From contig JAEWHG010000055.1 in NCBI GenBank assembly GCA_023387935.1, positions 1-11,873 on the forward strand: a stretch of DNA of 11,873 nucleotides, given 5' to 3'. The notes below the pieces were generated by a model. The model did no database searches. It was not told the origin of the DNA and was given only the letters and a program-made list of their open reading frames with translations. The translations under genes were made by a program, and so were the position numbers. This DNA is from Bacillota bacterium. GTDB taxonomy: Bacteria; Bacillota; Clostridia; Peptostreptococcales; Natronincolaceae. Of this stretch, positions 1 to 6,589 are shown piece by piece (the first letter of the stretch is position 1; each line of letters begins with the position of its first letter).

Positions 1-1
1 T

Positions 2-148
2 TGCCCATTTGTACCATGTAGCCATACGGAAGATTGGGGACTTGAAGATCCATCAGGTGGACCAATTGAAGGCTTTAGAAACACTAGGGATTTAATTAAA
101 GCTAAAGTTGAGGATCTTATTAAAAGAGTAGGAAATAAGGAATTGTAG
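2..148 (+). CDS. arsC: Arsenate reductase, thioredoxin-coupled ArsC-like, C-terminal 48 residues (5' end outside window)
   Basis: The open frame enters at the left edge and ends at TAG 146-148. The visible peptide starts CPFVPCSHTEDWGLEDPSGG and ends in a charged helix. In the low-molecular-weight-phosphatase-fold arsenate reductases (B. subtilis and S. aureus ArsC), a CPxxP segment followed by a W-G-x-x-D-P motif forms the C-terminal part. The Cys of that CPxxP segment is the third cysteine of the relay that reduces arsenate to arsenite. The first visible Cys fits that role, and a further Cys lies four residues on. The N-terminal catalytic P-loop is outside the window, so a plain low-molecular-weight tyrosine phosphatase cannot be excluded, although the WGLEDP motif favours ArsC. 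The gene converges on the minus-strand ftsH-like gene. Confidence 0.75.
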   Translation, partial: CPFVPCSHTEDWGLEDPSGGPIEGFRNTRDLIKAKVEDLIKRVGNKEL

Positions 149-174
149 ATTAAAAGAATAATTTCAAATGCTTA

Positions 175-215
175 AAACAAAAACTCCTACTTAAATACAA
201 GACTTAGGTAGGAGT
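175..215 (-). terminator. Rho-independent terminator of the ftsH-like gene
   Basis: The 8-bp arms ACTCCTAC (183-190) and GTAGGAGT (208-215) are perfect inverted repeats. The stem extends to about 12 bp with TTAA/TTAG (one wobble pair) and leaves a 9-nt loop. Read on the minus strand, the stem is followed by TTTTTGTTTT (182 down to 173), which is the expected U-tract. On the plus strand the downstream bases are CATTAATT, so it should work poorly for arsC. It lies 30 bases past the ftsH stop codon. Confidence 0.8.
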
Positions 216-244
216 CATTAATTGCAAATGCAATGATATACATA

Positions 245-1840
245 CTATACAGCTTCTAGTTTTTCTTTTTCATCTTTATCAATTTTAGCATTAGGATTTT
301 GTAAGAAGTTTCCTAATAACTGGTCTAACTCAATACTATTTAAAGCATCCTTTTCTAACAATGCAGCAGAAATTTTTTCAAGTTCATTTCTGTATTCTTT
401 TAAATAGTTAAAGGTTATAGAGTAGCATTCCTCTATTATTTTGTTAATTTCTTGATTTATATTATCGCTTAAGGCTCGTATCATACTAGGTTCATTATAC
501 ATAAATCCTAGACTGCTCATTCCATACTCACATACCATCTGCATAGCAATCTCTGTTACTTTTTTTAAATCATCCTTTGCTCCAGTAGATAAGTGATTAA
601 ATATTAATTCTTCAGCAGCTCTACCTCCAAGCATTACCATCATTTTTTTACATAACTCTTCCTTAGTTAAAACGTATCTATCGTCCTGAGGCATATGAAT
701 AACGTATCCTAGTGCTTGTCCTCTAGGAACAATAGAAACTTTTTGCACCATATCTGTATTCAATATTTTCCCTACAAGAGCATGGCCTGCCTCATGATAT
801 GATACAACTTCTCTTTCTTTAGGAAGAATAGTGGGATTTTTAACCTGCAGTCCTGCAATAACTCTTTCAATAGCCTGTTCAAAGTGAGTAATTGCAATGG
901 TATTTTTATTTTCTCTAACGGCAATTATGGCAGCTTCGTTTGCAACATTGGATAAATGAGCCCCACTCATACCGTGAGTTTTGCGAGCTAAGTCAGCAAT
1001 ATTTATTTCTGGATCTAAAGGTTTGTTTTTAGTATGTACCCTTAGAATTTCCTCTCTAGCTCTTACATTTGGATTACTGATATACATATGTCTATCAAAT
1101 CTGCCAGGACGAAGGAGTGCTTCATCTAATAGATCGAGTCTATTAGTGGCTGCAATAACTACTACAGTTTGATCTGTATTAAACCCATCTAGTTCAACTA
1201 ATAATTGATTTAGTGTTTGATCCTTTTCATTATTACTATCCAAATGACGCTTGGCTCCAATTGCATCTATTTCATCAATAAAAATAACACTAGGACCTTC
1301 TTTTCTAGCTTTTTCAAAAAGTGTGCGAACCCTTTTAGCACCTACACCTACATATTTTTCTACAAATTCAGAACCACTTGCAGAAAAGAATGCAGATTTT
1401 GTTTCTCCAGCTACGGCAGAGGCAAGTAATGTTTTACCAGTTCCAGGGGGGCCGTGAAATAGTATGCCTTTAGGAATTTTAGCTCCCATTTTTTTATATT
1501 TTTCAGATTGATTAATAAAATCAATAACCTCTTTTAATTCTTCTTTAACTTCATCTAATCCTGCTACATCTTCAAAGGTAATTTTAGGCTTAGTAAATAC
1601 TTCGCTATTATTTTGATCTTTTTCTTTTTTCTCTGTATTTATGGTAGCATGTGCATACTGACGGTTTTTATCTAATTTCTTATAGTAGATAAAAAGCAAT
1701 GCAGTAATTCCTAAAATTAACAAGCGATTTCCAGGTGTAAATATAGTGCTTAATAATTCATTTTTCCATTTAGCAAAATTTGATATAAAACATATTGTTA
1801 AGAATATATAAAGAGTAGTTTTTATTATTTTCTTTTTCAT
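245..1840 (-). CDS. ftsH: FtsH-family membrane AAA+ zinc metalloprotease, short form without extracytoplasmic domain
   Basis: This is a membrane-anchored, ATP-driven protease that would unfold and degrade membrane and cytosolic proteins as a hexamer. Two hydrophobic segments (about residues 8-22 and 39-53) flank only about 15 residues. Typical FtsH has roughly 70 extracytoplasmic residues there and totals 600-650, against 531 here. The AAA+ module shows Walker A GPPGTGKT (130-137), pore loop KYVGVGA (162-168), Walker B VIFIDE (185-190) and arginine fingers in LLRPGRFDR (R244, R247). The protease domain has HEAGH (349-353) and the TGAKDD segment, whose D424 is the expected third zinc ligand, so it looks active. 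On the minus strand GGTGGGTGAT precedes the ATG at SD spacing. The gene stands alone, not beside tilS-hpt where the main ftsH often sits, so it may be a second copy (inference). Confidence 0.95.
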   Translation of the reverse strand: MKKKIIKTTLYIFLTICFISNFAKWKNELLSTIFTPGNRLLILGITALLFIYYKKLDKNRQYAHATINTEKKEKDQNNSEVFTKPKITFEDVAGLDEVKEELKEVIDFINQSEKYKKMGAKIPKGILFHGPPGTGKTLLASAVAGETKSAFFSASGSEFVEKYVGVGAKRVRTLFEKARKEGPSVIFIDEIDAIGAKRHLDSNNEKDQTLNQLLVELDGFNTDQTVVVIAATNRLDLLDEALLRPGRFDRHMYISNPNVRAREEILRVHTKNKPLDPEINIADLARKTHGMSGAHLSNVANEAAIIAVRENKNTIAITHFEQAIERVIAGLQVKNPTILPKEREVVSYHEAGHALVGKILNTDMVQKVSIVPRGQALGYVIHMPQDDRYVLTKEELCKKMMVMLGGRAAEELIFNHLSTGAKDDLKKVTEIAMQMVCEYGMSSLGFMYNEPSMIRALSDNINQEINKIIEECYSITFNYLKEYRNELEKISAALLEKDALNSIELDQLLGNFLQNPNAKIDKDEKEKLEAV

Positions 1841-1987
1841 TTTCGCTTAATCACCCACCTTTTTTTAGTCTCTAATGTTATAATGCCCAAAAATAATCTA
1901 AACATAAATTATATAATGATAAAAATAAAGGAAAAAAATTCATATTATAGAATATAAAAAATTAATAAAATTAAAATTAAGAAATAG

Positions 1988-2016
1988 TTGACAAAATAAA
2001 TTGAAACTGATAAACT
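1988..2016 (+). promoter_or_regulatory. Sigma-A-type promoter of infC-rpmI-rplT
   Basis: A perfect -35 TTGACA (1988-1993) is followed after exactly 17 bases by -10 TAAACT (2011-2016, 4 of 6 consensus). Transcription would start near 2023, just ahead of the structured leader and about 190 bases upstream of infC. Confidence 0.8.
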
Positions 2017-2023
2017 GTATAAG

Positions 2024-2164
2024 TAAACAAAGTAGAAGATATCCGCTTCTCACCTTAAAGCTTAGCTTAGTAAGGTTAATATTTTGATTGTATTCATTGG
2101 AATTTGCTAATGATAATCATAAAGAAACTATGCGGATGGTCTAACTATCCGCTTATTTTTGTTT
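2024..2164 (+). promoter_or_regulatory. L20-leader-type transcription attenuator of the infC operon
   Basis: In Firmicutes, free ribosomal protein L20 represses infC-rpmI-rplT by binding the mRNA leader and causing early termination. The parts expected of such a switch are visible. ATCCGC (2041-2046) can pair long-range with GCGGAT (2132-2137), the same bases that form the 5' arm of the terminator. Antiterminated and terminated folds therefore exclude each other. Between them lie a hairpin ACCTTA/TAAGGT (2052-2057 / 2071-2076) and a bulged stem built from GATT..AT.CATT (2086-2098) and AATGATAATC (2109-2118), candidates for the L20-binding mimic of 23S rRNA. Assignment rests on position and fold; no covariance search was run. 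Position directly ahead of infC, with rplT in the same operon, makes L20 the obvious ligand. Confidence 0.75.
2132..2164 (+). terminator. Attenuator terminator in the infC leader
   Basis: GCGGATGG (2132-2139) pairs with CTATCCGC (2145-2152), with one G-U pair and a 5-nt loop. It is followed by TTATTTTTGTTT. It ends about 46 bases before the infC start, so transcription that stops here never reaches the genes. Its 5' arm competes with the upstream ATCCGC (2041-2046). Confidence 0.8.
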
Positions 2165-2195
2165 AATAAAGCTTTAACTAATTTTTAAAAAATAT

Positions 2196-2213
2196 AGGAG
2201 GTGTCAAGTTATT
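2196..2213 (+). promoter_or_regulatory. Shine-Dalgarno and AUU start codon that set the infC start
   Basis: AGGAGGTG (2196-2203) is a near-perfect SD. The codon at normal distance in the IF3 frame is ATT (2211-2213); no in-frame ATG, GTG or TTG is available there. The first ATG (2301) has no SD, since GTTAGGTATT precedes it. AUU initiation of infC is known from E. coli, where IF3 discriminates against it and so limits its own synthesis. Confidence 0.85.
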
Positions 2214-2729
2214 AAAGAAATTAATGAACAACAAATTAATGAAGAGATTAGAGACAAAGAAATAAGAGTAATTGACTCAAATGGTGATCAGTTAGGTATT
2301 ATGTCAGCAAAGGATGCTCAGAAAATTGCAAACAGTAAGAATTTAGACTTAGTGAAAATTGCACCTCAGGCAAAACCACCTGTTTGTAAGATTATGGACT
2401 TTGGTAAGTACAAGTACGAATTGGCAAAGAAAGAAAAAGAAGCAAGAAAGAACCAAAAGACTGTTGATGTAAAAGAAATAAGACTTAGCCCAAGTATCGA
2501 ATCACATGATTTAGGTGTAAAGGCTAATAATGCTAGTAAGTTCTTGAAAAGTGGAGATAAAGTAAAAGTTACTATTAGATTTAGAGGAAGAGAACTTAGT
2601 AATACAAGCAAGGGGCTAGAAATAATTAGAAACTTTGCTTCTGCGCTTAGTGATATAAGCGTTATAGAAAAGGAAGCAAAGCTAGAAGGAAAACAGATGA
2701 TTATGATTTTGGCTCCAAAAAACGCATAA
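2211..2729 (+). CDS. infC: Translation initiation factor IF-3, AUU start
   Basis: IF3 binds the 30S subunit, prevents premature 50S joining and checks the start codon and initiator tRNA. Starting at ATT 2211 gives 172 residues, the usual family length. Starting at ATG 2301 gives 142 and removes the first part of the N-terminal domain. The 30 extra residues contain INEEIRDKEIRVIDSNGDQLGI, which is the conserved IF3 N-terminus, so the longer form is correct. Further family signatures are AKPPVCKIMDFGKYKYE at the end of the N-domain, a lysine-rich linker helix (KKEKEARKNQK), and the C-domain with VKEIRLSPSIESHD and GDKVKVTIRFRGRE. It is the first gene of the infC-rpmI-rplT operon, with 20 bases to rpmI. 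The AUU start suggests autoregulation by IF3 on top of the L20 attenuator. Confidence 0.96.
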   Translation: MKEINEQQINEEIRDKEIRVIDSNGDQLGIMSAKDAQKIANSKNLDLVKIAPQAKPPVCKIMDFGKYKYELAKKEKEARKNQKTVDVKEIRLSPSIESHDLGVKANNASKFLKSGDKVKVTIRFRGRELSNTSKGLEIIRNFASALSDISVIEKEAKLEGKQMIMILAPKNA

Positions 2730-2749
2730 TTTGAAGGGAGGAAACACTA

Positions 2750-2944
2750 ATGCCAAAAATGAAAACTCATAGAGGTGCAGCAAAAAGATTTAAAAAGACT
2801 GGTACAGGTAAAATTAAAAGAAGCAAGGCTTACACAAGCCATATCTTAACTAAAAAATCAGCTAAAAGAAAAAGAAAGCTTAGAAAAGCTGGCATAGTAT
2901 TTAAAGGCGATCAAAGAAGAATTGCACAACTATTACCATATTAG
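2750..2944 (+). CDS. rpmI: 50S ribosomal protein L35 (bL35)
   Basis: A 64-residue, very basic protein starting MPKMKTHRGAAKRFKKTGTG, the characteristic bL35 N-terminus, and ending in GDQRRIAQLLPY. The length matches the family (about 64-66). It is a small globular protein of the large subunit. AAGGGAGG (2734-2741) lies 8 bases before the ATG. It is second in the infC-rpmI-rplT operon and probably shares the L20-controlled leader; there is no sign of a separate promoter. Confidence 0.98.
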   Translation: MPKMKTHRGAAKRFKKTGTGKIKRSKAYTSHILTKKSAKRKRKLRKAGIVFKGDQRRIAQLLPY

Positions 2945-2975
2945 ATAACGTAGGAAGAGAAGGAGGTTGTAAATA

Positions 2976-3335
2976 ATGGCTAGAATAAAAACTGGGAAAA
3001 CAGCCCATAAAAGACATAAAAAAGTTTTAAAATTAGCAAAAGGCTTTAGAGGAGCTAGAAGTAAGCTTTTCAGACCTGCTAACCAATTCGTAATGAAGGC
3101 ATTAAGACATGCTTACGTTGGTAGAAAGTTAAGAAAAAGAGATTTTAGAAGACTTTGGATAACAAGAATAAATGCTGCTGCTAGAGCAAATGGTATTTCT
3201 TATTCAAGACTTATGAATGGATTAAAATTAGCTGGTATTGAAATGAACAGAAAAGTTCTATCAGAAATGGCTATTTATGATAAAGAAGGCTTTACTCAAT
3301 TAGTTGAGACAGCAAAACAAAAATTAAATGCATAA
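2976..3335 (+). CDS. rplT: 50S ribosomal protein L20 (bL20)
   Basis: 119 residues, the normal length. It starts MARIKTGKTAHKRHKKVLKLAKG, with the basic extended N-terminal tail that threads into 23S rRNA. It continues with LRKRDFRRLWITRINAAARANGISYSRLMNGLK, the conserved globular core. L20 is an early assembly protein of the 50S subunit and, in Firmicutes, the repressor of its own operon through the mRNA leader seen upstream. AAGGAGG (2960-2966) sits 9 bases before the ATG. It is the last gene of the operon; a terminator follows directly. Confidence 0.98.
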   Translation: MARIKTGKTAHKRHKKVLKLAKGFRGARSKLFRPANQFVMKALRHAYVGRKLRKRDFRRLWITRINAAARANGISYSRLMNGLKLAGIEMNRKVLSEMAIYDKEGFTQLVETAKQKLNA

Positions 3336-3336
3336 T

Positions 3337-3370
3337 AAAGAGTCCTTATTATAAGGACTCTTTGCTATTT
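3337..3370 (+). terminator. Rho-independent terminator after rplT
   Basis: AAAGAGTCCTTA (3337-3348) and TAAGGACTCTTT (3352-3363) form a perfect 12-bp stem with a 3-nt loop, starting just after the rplT stop codon. The U-tract consists of the TTT closing the stem and the following GCTATTT, so it is only moderate. The A-run on the 5' side could also let it act on the opposite strand, but no minus-strand gene needs it. Confidence 0.8.
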
Positions 3371-3422
3371 AAGGAATAATATATAGTATACAGTCAATTG
3401 CATATTGGGAATACTTTATATG

Positions 3423-3451
3423 TATACAATTATTTAAATTAGGTGTATAAT
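3423..3451 (+). promoter_or_regulatory. Likely promoter of ktrB-ktrA-rlmP
   Basis: A perfect -10 TATAAT (3446-3451) is preceded after 17 bases by TATACA (3423-3428, 4 of 6 of TTGACA). It lies downstream of the rplT terminator and about 70 bases before ktrB. The sequence GTATAC occurs at 3386-3391 and again over the -35 (3422-3427). No riboswitch fold is apparent in the 150-base gap. Confidence 0.6.
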
Positions 3452-3522
3452 GCAATAGAATTATGATTGCTAACGAATTGAAGTTGGAATTAATATATTA
3501 AAGCAAGCTGGTGGTGTTTTCT

Positions 3523-4878
3523 ATGATGGCAAAAAAATATAAGGATATTACAAAATTACAACCTACACAGGTATTAGTTATTGGATTTGCAGCTATAATT
3601 ATAATTGGTGCATTATTGTTAAATCTACCCTTTGCTTCACAGAATGGTGAAAGTGTGGGTTTTATTAATGCAGTTTTTACTGCCACATCAGCAGTATGTG
3701 TAACGGGATTAACCGTTGTAGATACGGGTACTCATTGGACCTTATTAGGTAAAACTGTTATTCTAATGTTAATACAAATAGGTGGCTTAGGTTTTATGTC
3801 ATTAGCCACAATGTTTGCTATGATAATGGGAAAAAAAATATCTTTAAAGAAAAGGCTAATTATGCAAGAGGCATTAAATCAATATAGCCTAGCAGGACTC
3901 GTAAGATTTACCAAATTTGTACTAATCGTTACTTTTGCTGTAGAGGGATTAGGCGCTTTACTTCTTTCCTTTAGATTTATACCTCAATTTGGGTGGTCTA
4001 CAGGTATAGCTTATTCTGTATTCCATGCAGTTTCAGCCTTTTGCAATGCAGGCTTTGATTTAATAGGCAATGGAAGAAGTTTAACTCCATATGTAACAGA
4101 TCCATTGATATCACTAACTATTGCCTTTTTAATTATTATTGGAGGAATTGGTTTTTCTGTTATTACAGATTTTATTGTTCATAAAGATTTAAAAAATTTA
4201 TCTCTACATACTAAAATGGCATTATTGATTACTGTAATACTACTTTCAGTAGGAACTATTGGCTTTGTCGTTATTGAATGGAAGAATCCTAATACTTTAG
4301 GGAATTTAAGTCCTACCAGTAGGTTGTTAGCAGGATTTTTTCAATCTTCAACAGTTAGAACCGCTGGTTTTAATACCATTGATCTTGCATCTATGAAAGA
4401 TGCATCAAACCTATTGACAATTATACTTATGTTTATAGGGGGTTCTCCTGCAGGAACAGCAGGGGGTATCAAAACCACTACCTTAGGTGTAATAATTTTT
4501 ACAATAATTTCTGTTATTAAAGGTAGGGAAGAAACTGAAATATTTAAAAGAAGGATCCATAGAGATACGGTTAATAGAGCCTTAACCATTGCTATTATAG
4601 GGATTACACTGGTTGTTTCTGTAACTATGATATTAACTATTACAGATAGCGAATTTACTTTTATGGCTCTCTTATATGAAACTGTATCGGCTTTTGCAAC
4701 TGTTGGACTTACCCTTGGGATTACACCTAATCTAAGTGTTATAGGAAAGATATTAATGATATTTATGATGTATGCAGGAAGAGTCGGTATACTCACAATT
4801 GCTATTGCTCTTGCAAGAAAACAAAATAAGAGTACTGTAAATATTAAATATCCAGAAGGGAAAATTTTAATAGGATAG
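3523..4878 (+). CDS. ktrB: Potassium uptake channel subunit, TrkH/KtrB type
   Basis: An integral membrane K+ translocation subunit of the TrkH/KtrB/HKT superfamily, 451 residues, the KtrB size rather than the longer TrkH. Four pore repeats are visible, each with its selectivity-filter glycine: TSAVCVTGLT (G62), SAFCNAGFD (G177), STVRTAGFN (G282) and SAFATVGLT (G395). GGSPAGTAGGIKTTT (306-320) is the intramembrane gating loop of the third repeat, and YAGRVG (417-422) holds the conserved pore-blocking Arg (R420). The ATG at 3523 is preferred because GGTGGTG (3510-3516) serves as SD. An alternative GTG at 3511 would lie inside that SD. The regulator ktrA follows 11 bases later. Coupling ion (Na+ or H+) cannot be told from sequence. 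Confidence 0.93.
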   Translation: MMAKKYKDITKLQPTQVLVIGFAAIIIIGALLLNLPFASQNGESVGFINAVFTATSAVCVTGLTVVDTGTHWTLLGKTVILMLIQIGGLGFMSLATMFAMIMGKKISLKKRLIMQEALNQYSLAGLVRFTKFVLIVTFAVEGLGALLLSFRFIPQFGWSTGIAYSVFHAVSAFCNAGFDLIGNGRSLTPYVTDPLISLTIAFLIIIGGIGFSVITDFIVHKDLKNLSLHTKMALLITVILLSVGTIGFVVIEWKNPNTLGNLSPTSRLLAGFFQSSTVRTAGFNTIDLASMKDASNLLTIILMFIGGSPAGTAGGIKTTTLGVIIFTIISVIKGREETEIFKRRIHRDTVNRALTIAIIGITLVVSVTMILTITDSEFTFMALLYETVSAFATVGLTLGITPNLSVIGKILMIFMMYAGRVGILTIAIALARKQNKSTVNIKYPEGKILIG

Positions 4879-4889
4879 GAAGGATATAA

Positions 4890-5543
4890 ATGAAACAAAT
4901 GAAACAATATGTTGTTATAGGTTGTGGGCGCTTTGGAGCTAGTGTTGCAAAAACTTTATATGAGTTGGGACATGACGTTCTAGTTATTGATAATAATGAA
5001 GAAATTATTCAACATATTTCAGATAGTGTGACACATGCAGTACAAGCTGATGCTACTGATGACGAGGTTTTAAAATCTTTAGGAATACGTAATTTTGATG
5101 TTGCAGTAATTACCATTGGATCTAATGCACAATCCTCTACAATGGCAACACTAATAGCAAAAGAGATGGGCGTTAAATATGTTGTAGCTAAAGCCAATAG
5201 TGAAATACATGCAAAAATTTTATACAAAATAGGAGCAGACCGTGTGGTTTTCCCTGAAAGAGATATGGGAATGAGAGTAGCTCATAACTTAGTGTCTAGT
5301 AATATATTAGATTATATTGAACTAGCTCCAGATTATAGTATAATGGAAATAGTAGCTCTTGATGAATGGCTAGGAAAAACATTATTAGAAATAGATATAA
5401 GATCTAAATATGGCGTAAATGTTATGGCAATAAAACATGAGCATGAGATTAATGTATCTCCTATATCTATGGATCGTATACAAAACGGTGATGTTCTGGT
5501 AGTTATTGGACATAATAAAGATTTAAAAAAACTTGAAAAGTAA
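4890..5543 (+). CDS. ktrA: Potassium channel regulatory subunit KtrA (RCK domain, TrkA family)
   Basis: A cytoplasmic regulator, 217 residues. KtrA octameric rings sit on KtrB dimers and gate K+ flow according to bound ATP or ADP. The N-terminal RCK_N Rossmann domain begins YVVIGCGRFG with GxGxxG at 11-16 and an acidic residue (D34) at the end of strand 2 for the ribose. QADATDDEVL is the conserved second nucleotide-side loop. From about residue 135 comes the RCK_C domain, which in B. subtilis and S. aureus KtrA binds cyclic di-AMP; binding here is inference. AGGAAGGA overlaps the ktrB stop codon and lies 5-6 bases before the ATG, so translation is probably coupled. Length and single RCK pair fit KtrA rather than the double-length TrkA of proteobacteria. 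Confidence 0.93.
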   Translation: MKQMKQYVVIGCGRFGASVAKTLYELGHDVLVIDNNEEIIQHISDSVTHAVQADATDDEVLKSLGIRNFDVAVITIGSNAQSSTMATLIAKEMGVKYVVAKANSEIHAKILYKIGADRVVFPERDMGMRVAHNLVSSNILDYIELAPDYSIMEIVALDEWLGKTLLEIDIRSKYGVNVMAIKHEHEINVSPISMDRIQNGDVLVVIGHNKDLKKLEK

Positions 5544-5556
5544 ATTTGGTGATAAA

Positions 5557-6369
5557 ATGGAAGTAAAATTTATTAGCAGTGAAAGTAACAGTATGATTAA
5601 GCACATAAAAGCTCTTAGTCTTAAAAAACAAAGAACAAAGCATATGCAGTTTACAGTAGAAGGCTTGAGGATTGTTGAAGAGTGTATAAAGCACGATGGC
5701 AATATTGAGTATCTTATTTATAGCAAAGAAATATACTCTGCTACAGGTGCTTCTGAACTATTAGATCATATTAAAACAAAAGGATATGCTGTTTATGAGG
5801 TGCCTGATCAGCTATTTAACAAGATTGCTACAACTGAAAGTCCTCAAGGTATTTTGGCTGTAGTTAATATGAAAAATATGACTCTAGATCAGCTTGAATT
5901 TAAAAATGATGGGAAGATGTTTTTTGTTATTTTAGATCGTATTCAGGATCCAGGGAATATGGGTACTATTATTCGTACTGCTGAAAGCGCTAAAGTCGAT
6001 GCAGTAATTATTACAAAGGGAAGTGTAGATCCTTACAGTAGTAAAACTCTGAGAGCTACAATGGGTGCAATATTTCATTTGCCAATTATACAATGTAATA
6101 ATGATGACTGGGTAGGATATTTAAAAGAAAACAAGGTTAAATTGATCGCTGCAGATTTAGATACGGATAAAACATATATAGATATCGATTACAACAACAA
6201 TATAGGCATAATAATAGGTAATGAAGCGAACGGAATTGATGAAAAAGTGCTTGCTAAAGCAGATGAAAAAGTTATAATCCCTATTCTTGGAAAAATTGAA
6301 TCTCTGAATGCTTCCGTAGCTGCTGGAATTTTAATATATAAAGCTGCAGAAAAAAAGTTTTTGGAATGA
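5557..6369 (+). CDS. rlmP: SPOUT 23S rRNA 2'-O-ribose methyltransferase, YsgA/RlmP-like
   Basis: A TrmH/SpoU-family enzyme that transfers methyl from S-adenosylmethionine to a ribose 2'-OH; 270 residues from ATG 5557. An N-terminal substrate-binding domain contains FTVEGLRIVEECI (about 32-44). The C-terminal knotted domain carries all three motifs: motif 1 LDRIQDPGNMGTIIRTA (N134, catalytic-type R140), motif 2 IIIGNEANGID (about 218-228) and motif 3 IPILGKIESLNASVAAG (241-257). The start is set by GGTGAT (5548-5553) close before ATG; a TTG at 5533 would overlap ktrA. B. subtilis YsgA, now RlmP, makes Gm2553 in the 23S rRNA A-loop and is likewise encoded just upstream of pheS. This context supports RlmP over RlmB, but the target cannot be proved here. 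It follows ktrA by 13 bases and is probably cotranscribed. Confidence 0.88.
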   Translation: MEVKFISSESNSMIKHIKALSLKKQRTKHMQFTVEGLRIVEECIKHDGNIEYLIYSKEIYSATGASELLDHIKTKGYAVYEVPDQLFNKIATTESPQGILAVVNMKNMTLDQLEFKNDGKMFFVILDRIQDPGNMGTIIRTAESAKVDAVIITKGSVDPYSSKTLRATMGAIFHLPIIQCNNDDWVGYLKENKVKLIAADLDTDKTYIDIDYNNNIGIIIGNEANGIDEKVLAKADEKVIIPILGKIESLNASVAAGILIYKAAEKKFLE

Positions 6370-6411
6370 TTTAGAAAATTCAAAAAAGATAATCTTTTTA
6401 ATAAAACCACC

Positions 6412-6440
6412 TTGTTTCAGCCTTTAAGCTATGGTATACT
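6412..6440 (+). promoter_or_regulatory. Extended -10 promoter upstream of the yqzL-like gene
   Basis: TATACT (6435-6440) carries the extended -10 element TGG immediately before it (6432-6434). The -35 TTGTTT (6412-6417) is 17 bases upstream and weaker. A start near 6447 gives a 30-nt leader with SD AAGGAG before the small gene. This transcript would also read on into the T-box. Confidence 0.65.
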
Positions 6441-6476
6441 GTGTATATGGTAGATTAAGGGAAGGAGAGTGGAACG

Positions 6477-6581
6477 ATGAAGACTCATGATGTGTTTTGG
6501 AAATTATTTGAGTTGACAGGTTCCGTTTCAGCCTATATTATGTATAAGAAGCTATTATTAACTAATGAATATACAGTTTAA
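6477..6581 (+). CDS. YqzL-like small protein, 34 residues
   Basis: A short open frame, MKTHDVFWKLFELTGSVSAY followed by IMYKKLLLTNEYTV. The pattern F-W-K-x-F-x-x-T-G-S-x-x-A-Y-x-x-x-K is that of the YqzL-like family, tiny proteins of Firmicutes with no established function (B. subtilis YqzL is encoded near era-recO). It has its own signals: AAGGAG (6462-6467) 9 bases before ATG, and an extended -10 promoter upstream. It is slightly shorter than B. subtilis YqzL. There is no signal peptide; the hydrophobic stretch is too short and broken for a clear membrane helix. It ends 9 bases before the T-box and contains the probable T-box promoter within its codons. Family assignment is from remembered pattern, not from a search. 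Confidence 0.7.
   Translation: MKTHDVFWKLFELTGSVSAYIMYKKLLLTNEYTV
6513..6541 (+). promoter_or_regulatory. Probable promoter of the pheST T-box leader, inside the yqzL-like gene
   Basis: A perfect -35 TTGACA (6513-6518) is separated by exactly 17 bases from TATTAT (6536-6541, 5 of 6 of TATAAT). The start would fall near 6548, about 45-50 bases before T-box Stem I. No other promoter-like pair lies between yqzL and the T-box. The -35 coincides with the Leu-Thr codons of the conserved TGS motif. Confidence 0.65.
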
Positions 6582-6589
6582 ATTAATAA

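Noticed and set aside
1908..1913. Minus-strand TATAAT as promoter of the ftsH-like gene
   Set aside because: The -10 is perfect, but the hexamer 17 bases upstream (TTTTTC) is poor, and other TATA-like boxes occur in the same AT-rich stretch. The promoter must lie in about 1841-1985, but I cannot fix it.
2301..2729. infC starting at ATG 2301 (142 residues)
   Set aside because: No SD before it, and it cuts off the conserved N-terminal IF3 sequence. ATT 2211 with AGGAGGTG is better.
3364..3510. Cyclic di-AMP riboswitch ahead of ktrB, as known for some ktrAB operons
   Set aside because: The gap is only about 150 bases and shows none of the conserved GC-rich helices expected.
3511..3522. GTG 3511 as start of ktrB
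   Set aside because: It lies inside the GGTGGTG that serves as SD for ATG 3523.
4341..4907. 188-residue minus-strand open frame opposite ktrB
   Set aside because: It is a shadow of the ktrB coding frame, with no SD or family resemblance. The strong ktrB motifs explain the stretch.
6382..6400. AAAAAAGAT/AATCTTTTT inverted repeat after rlmP as terminator
   Set aside because: The stem is almost entirely A-T with no proper loop; too weak to call.
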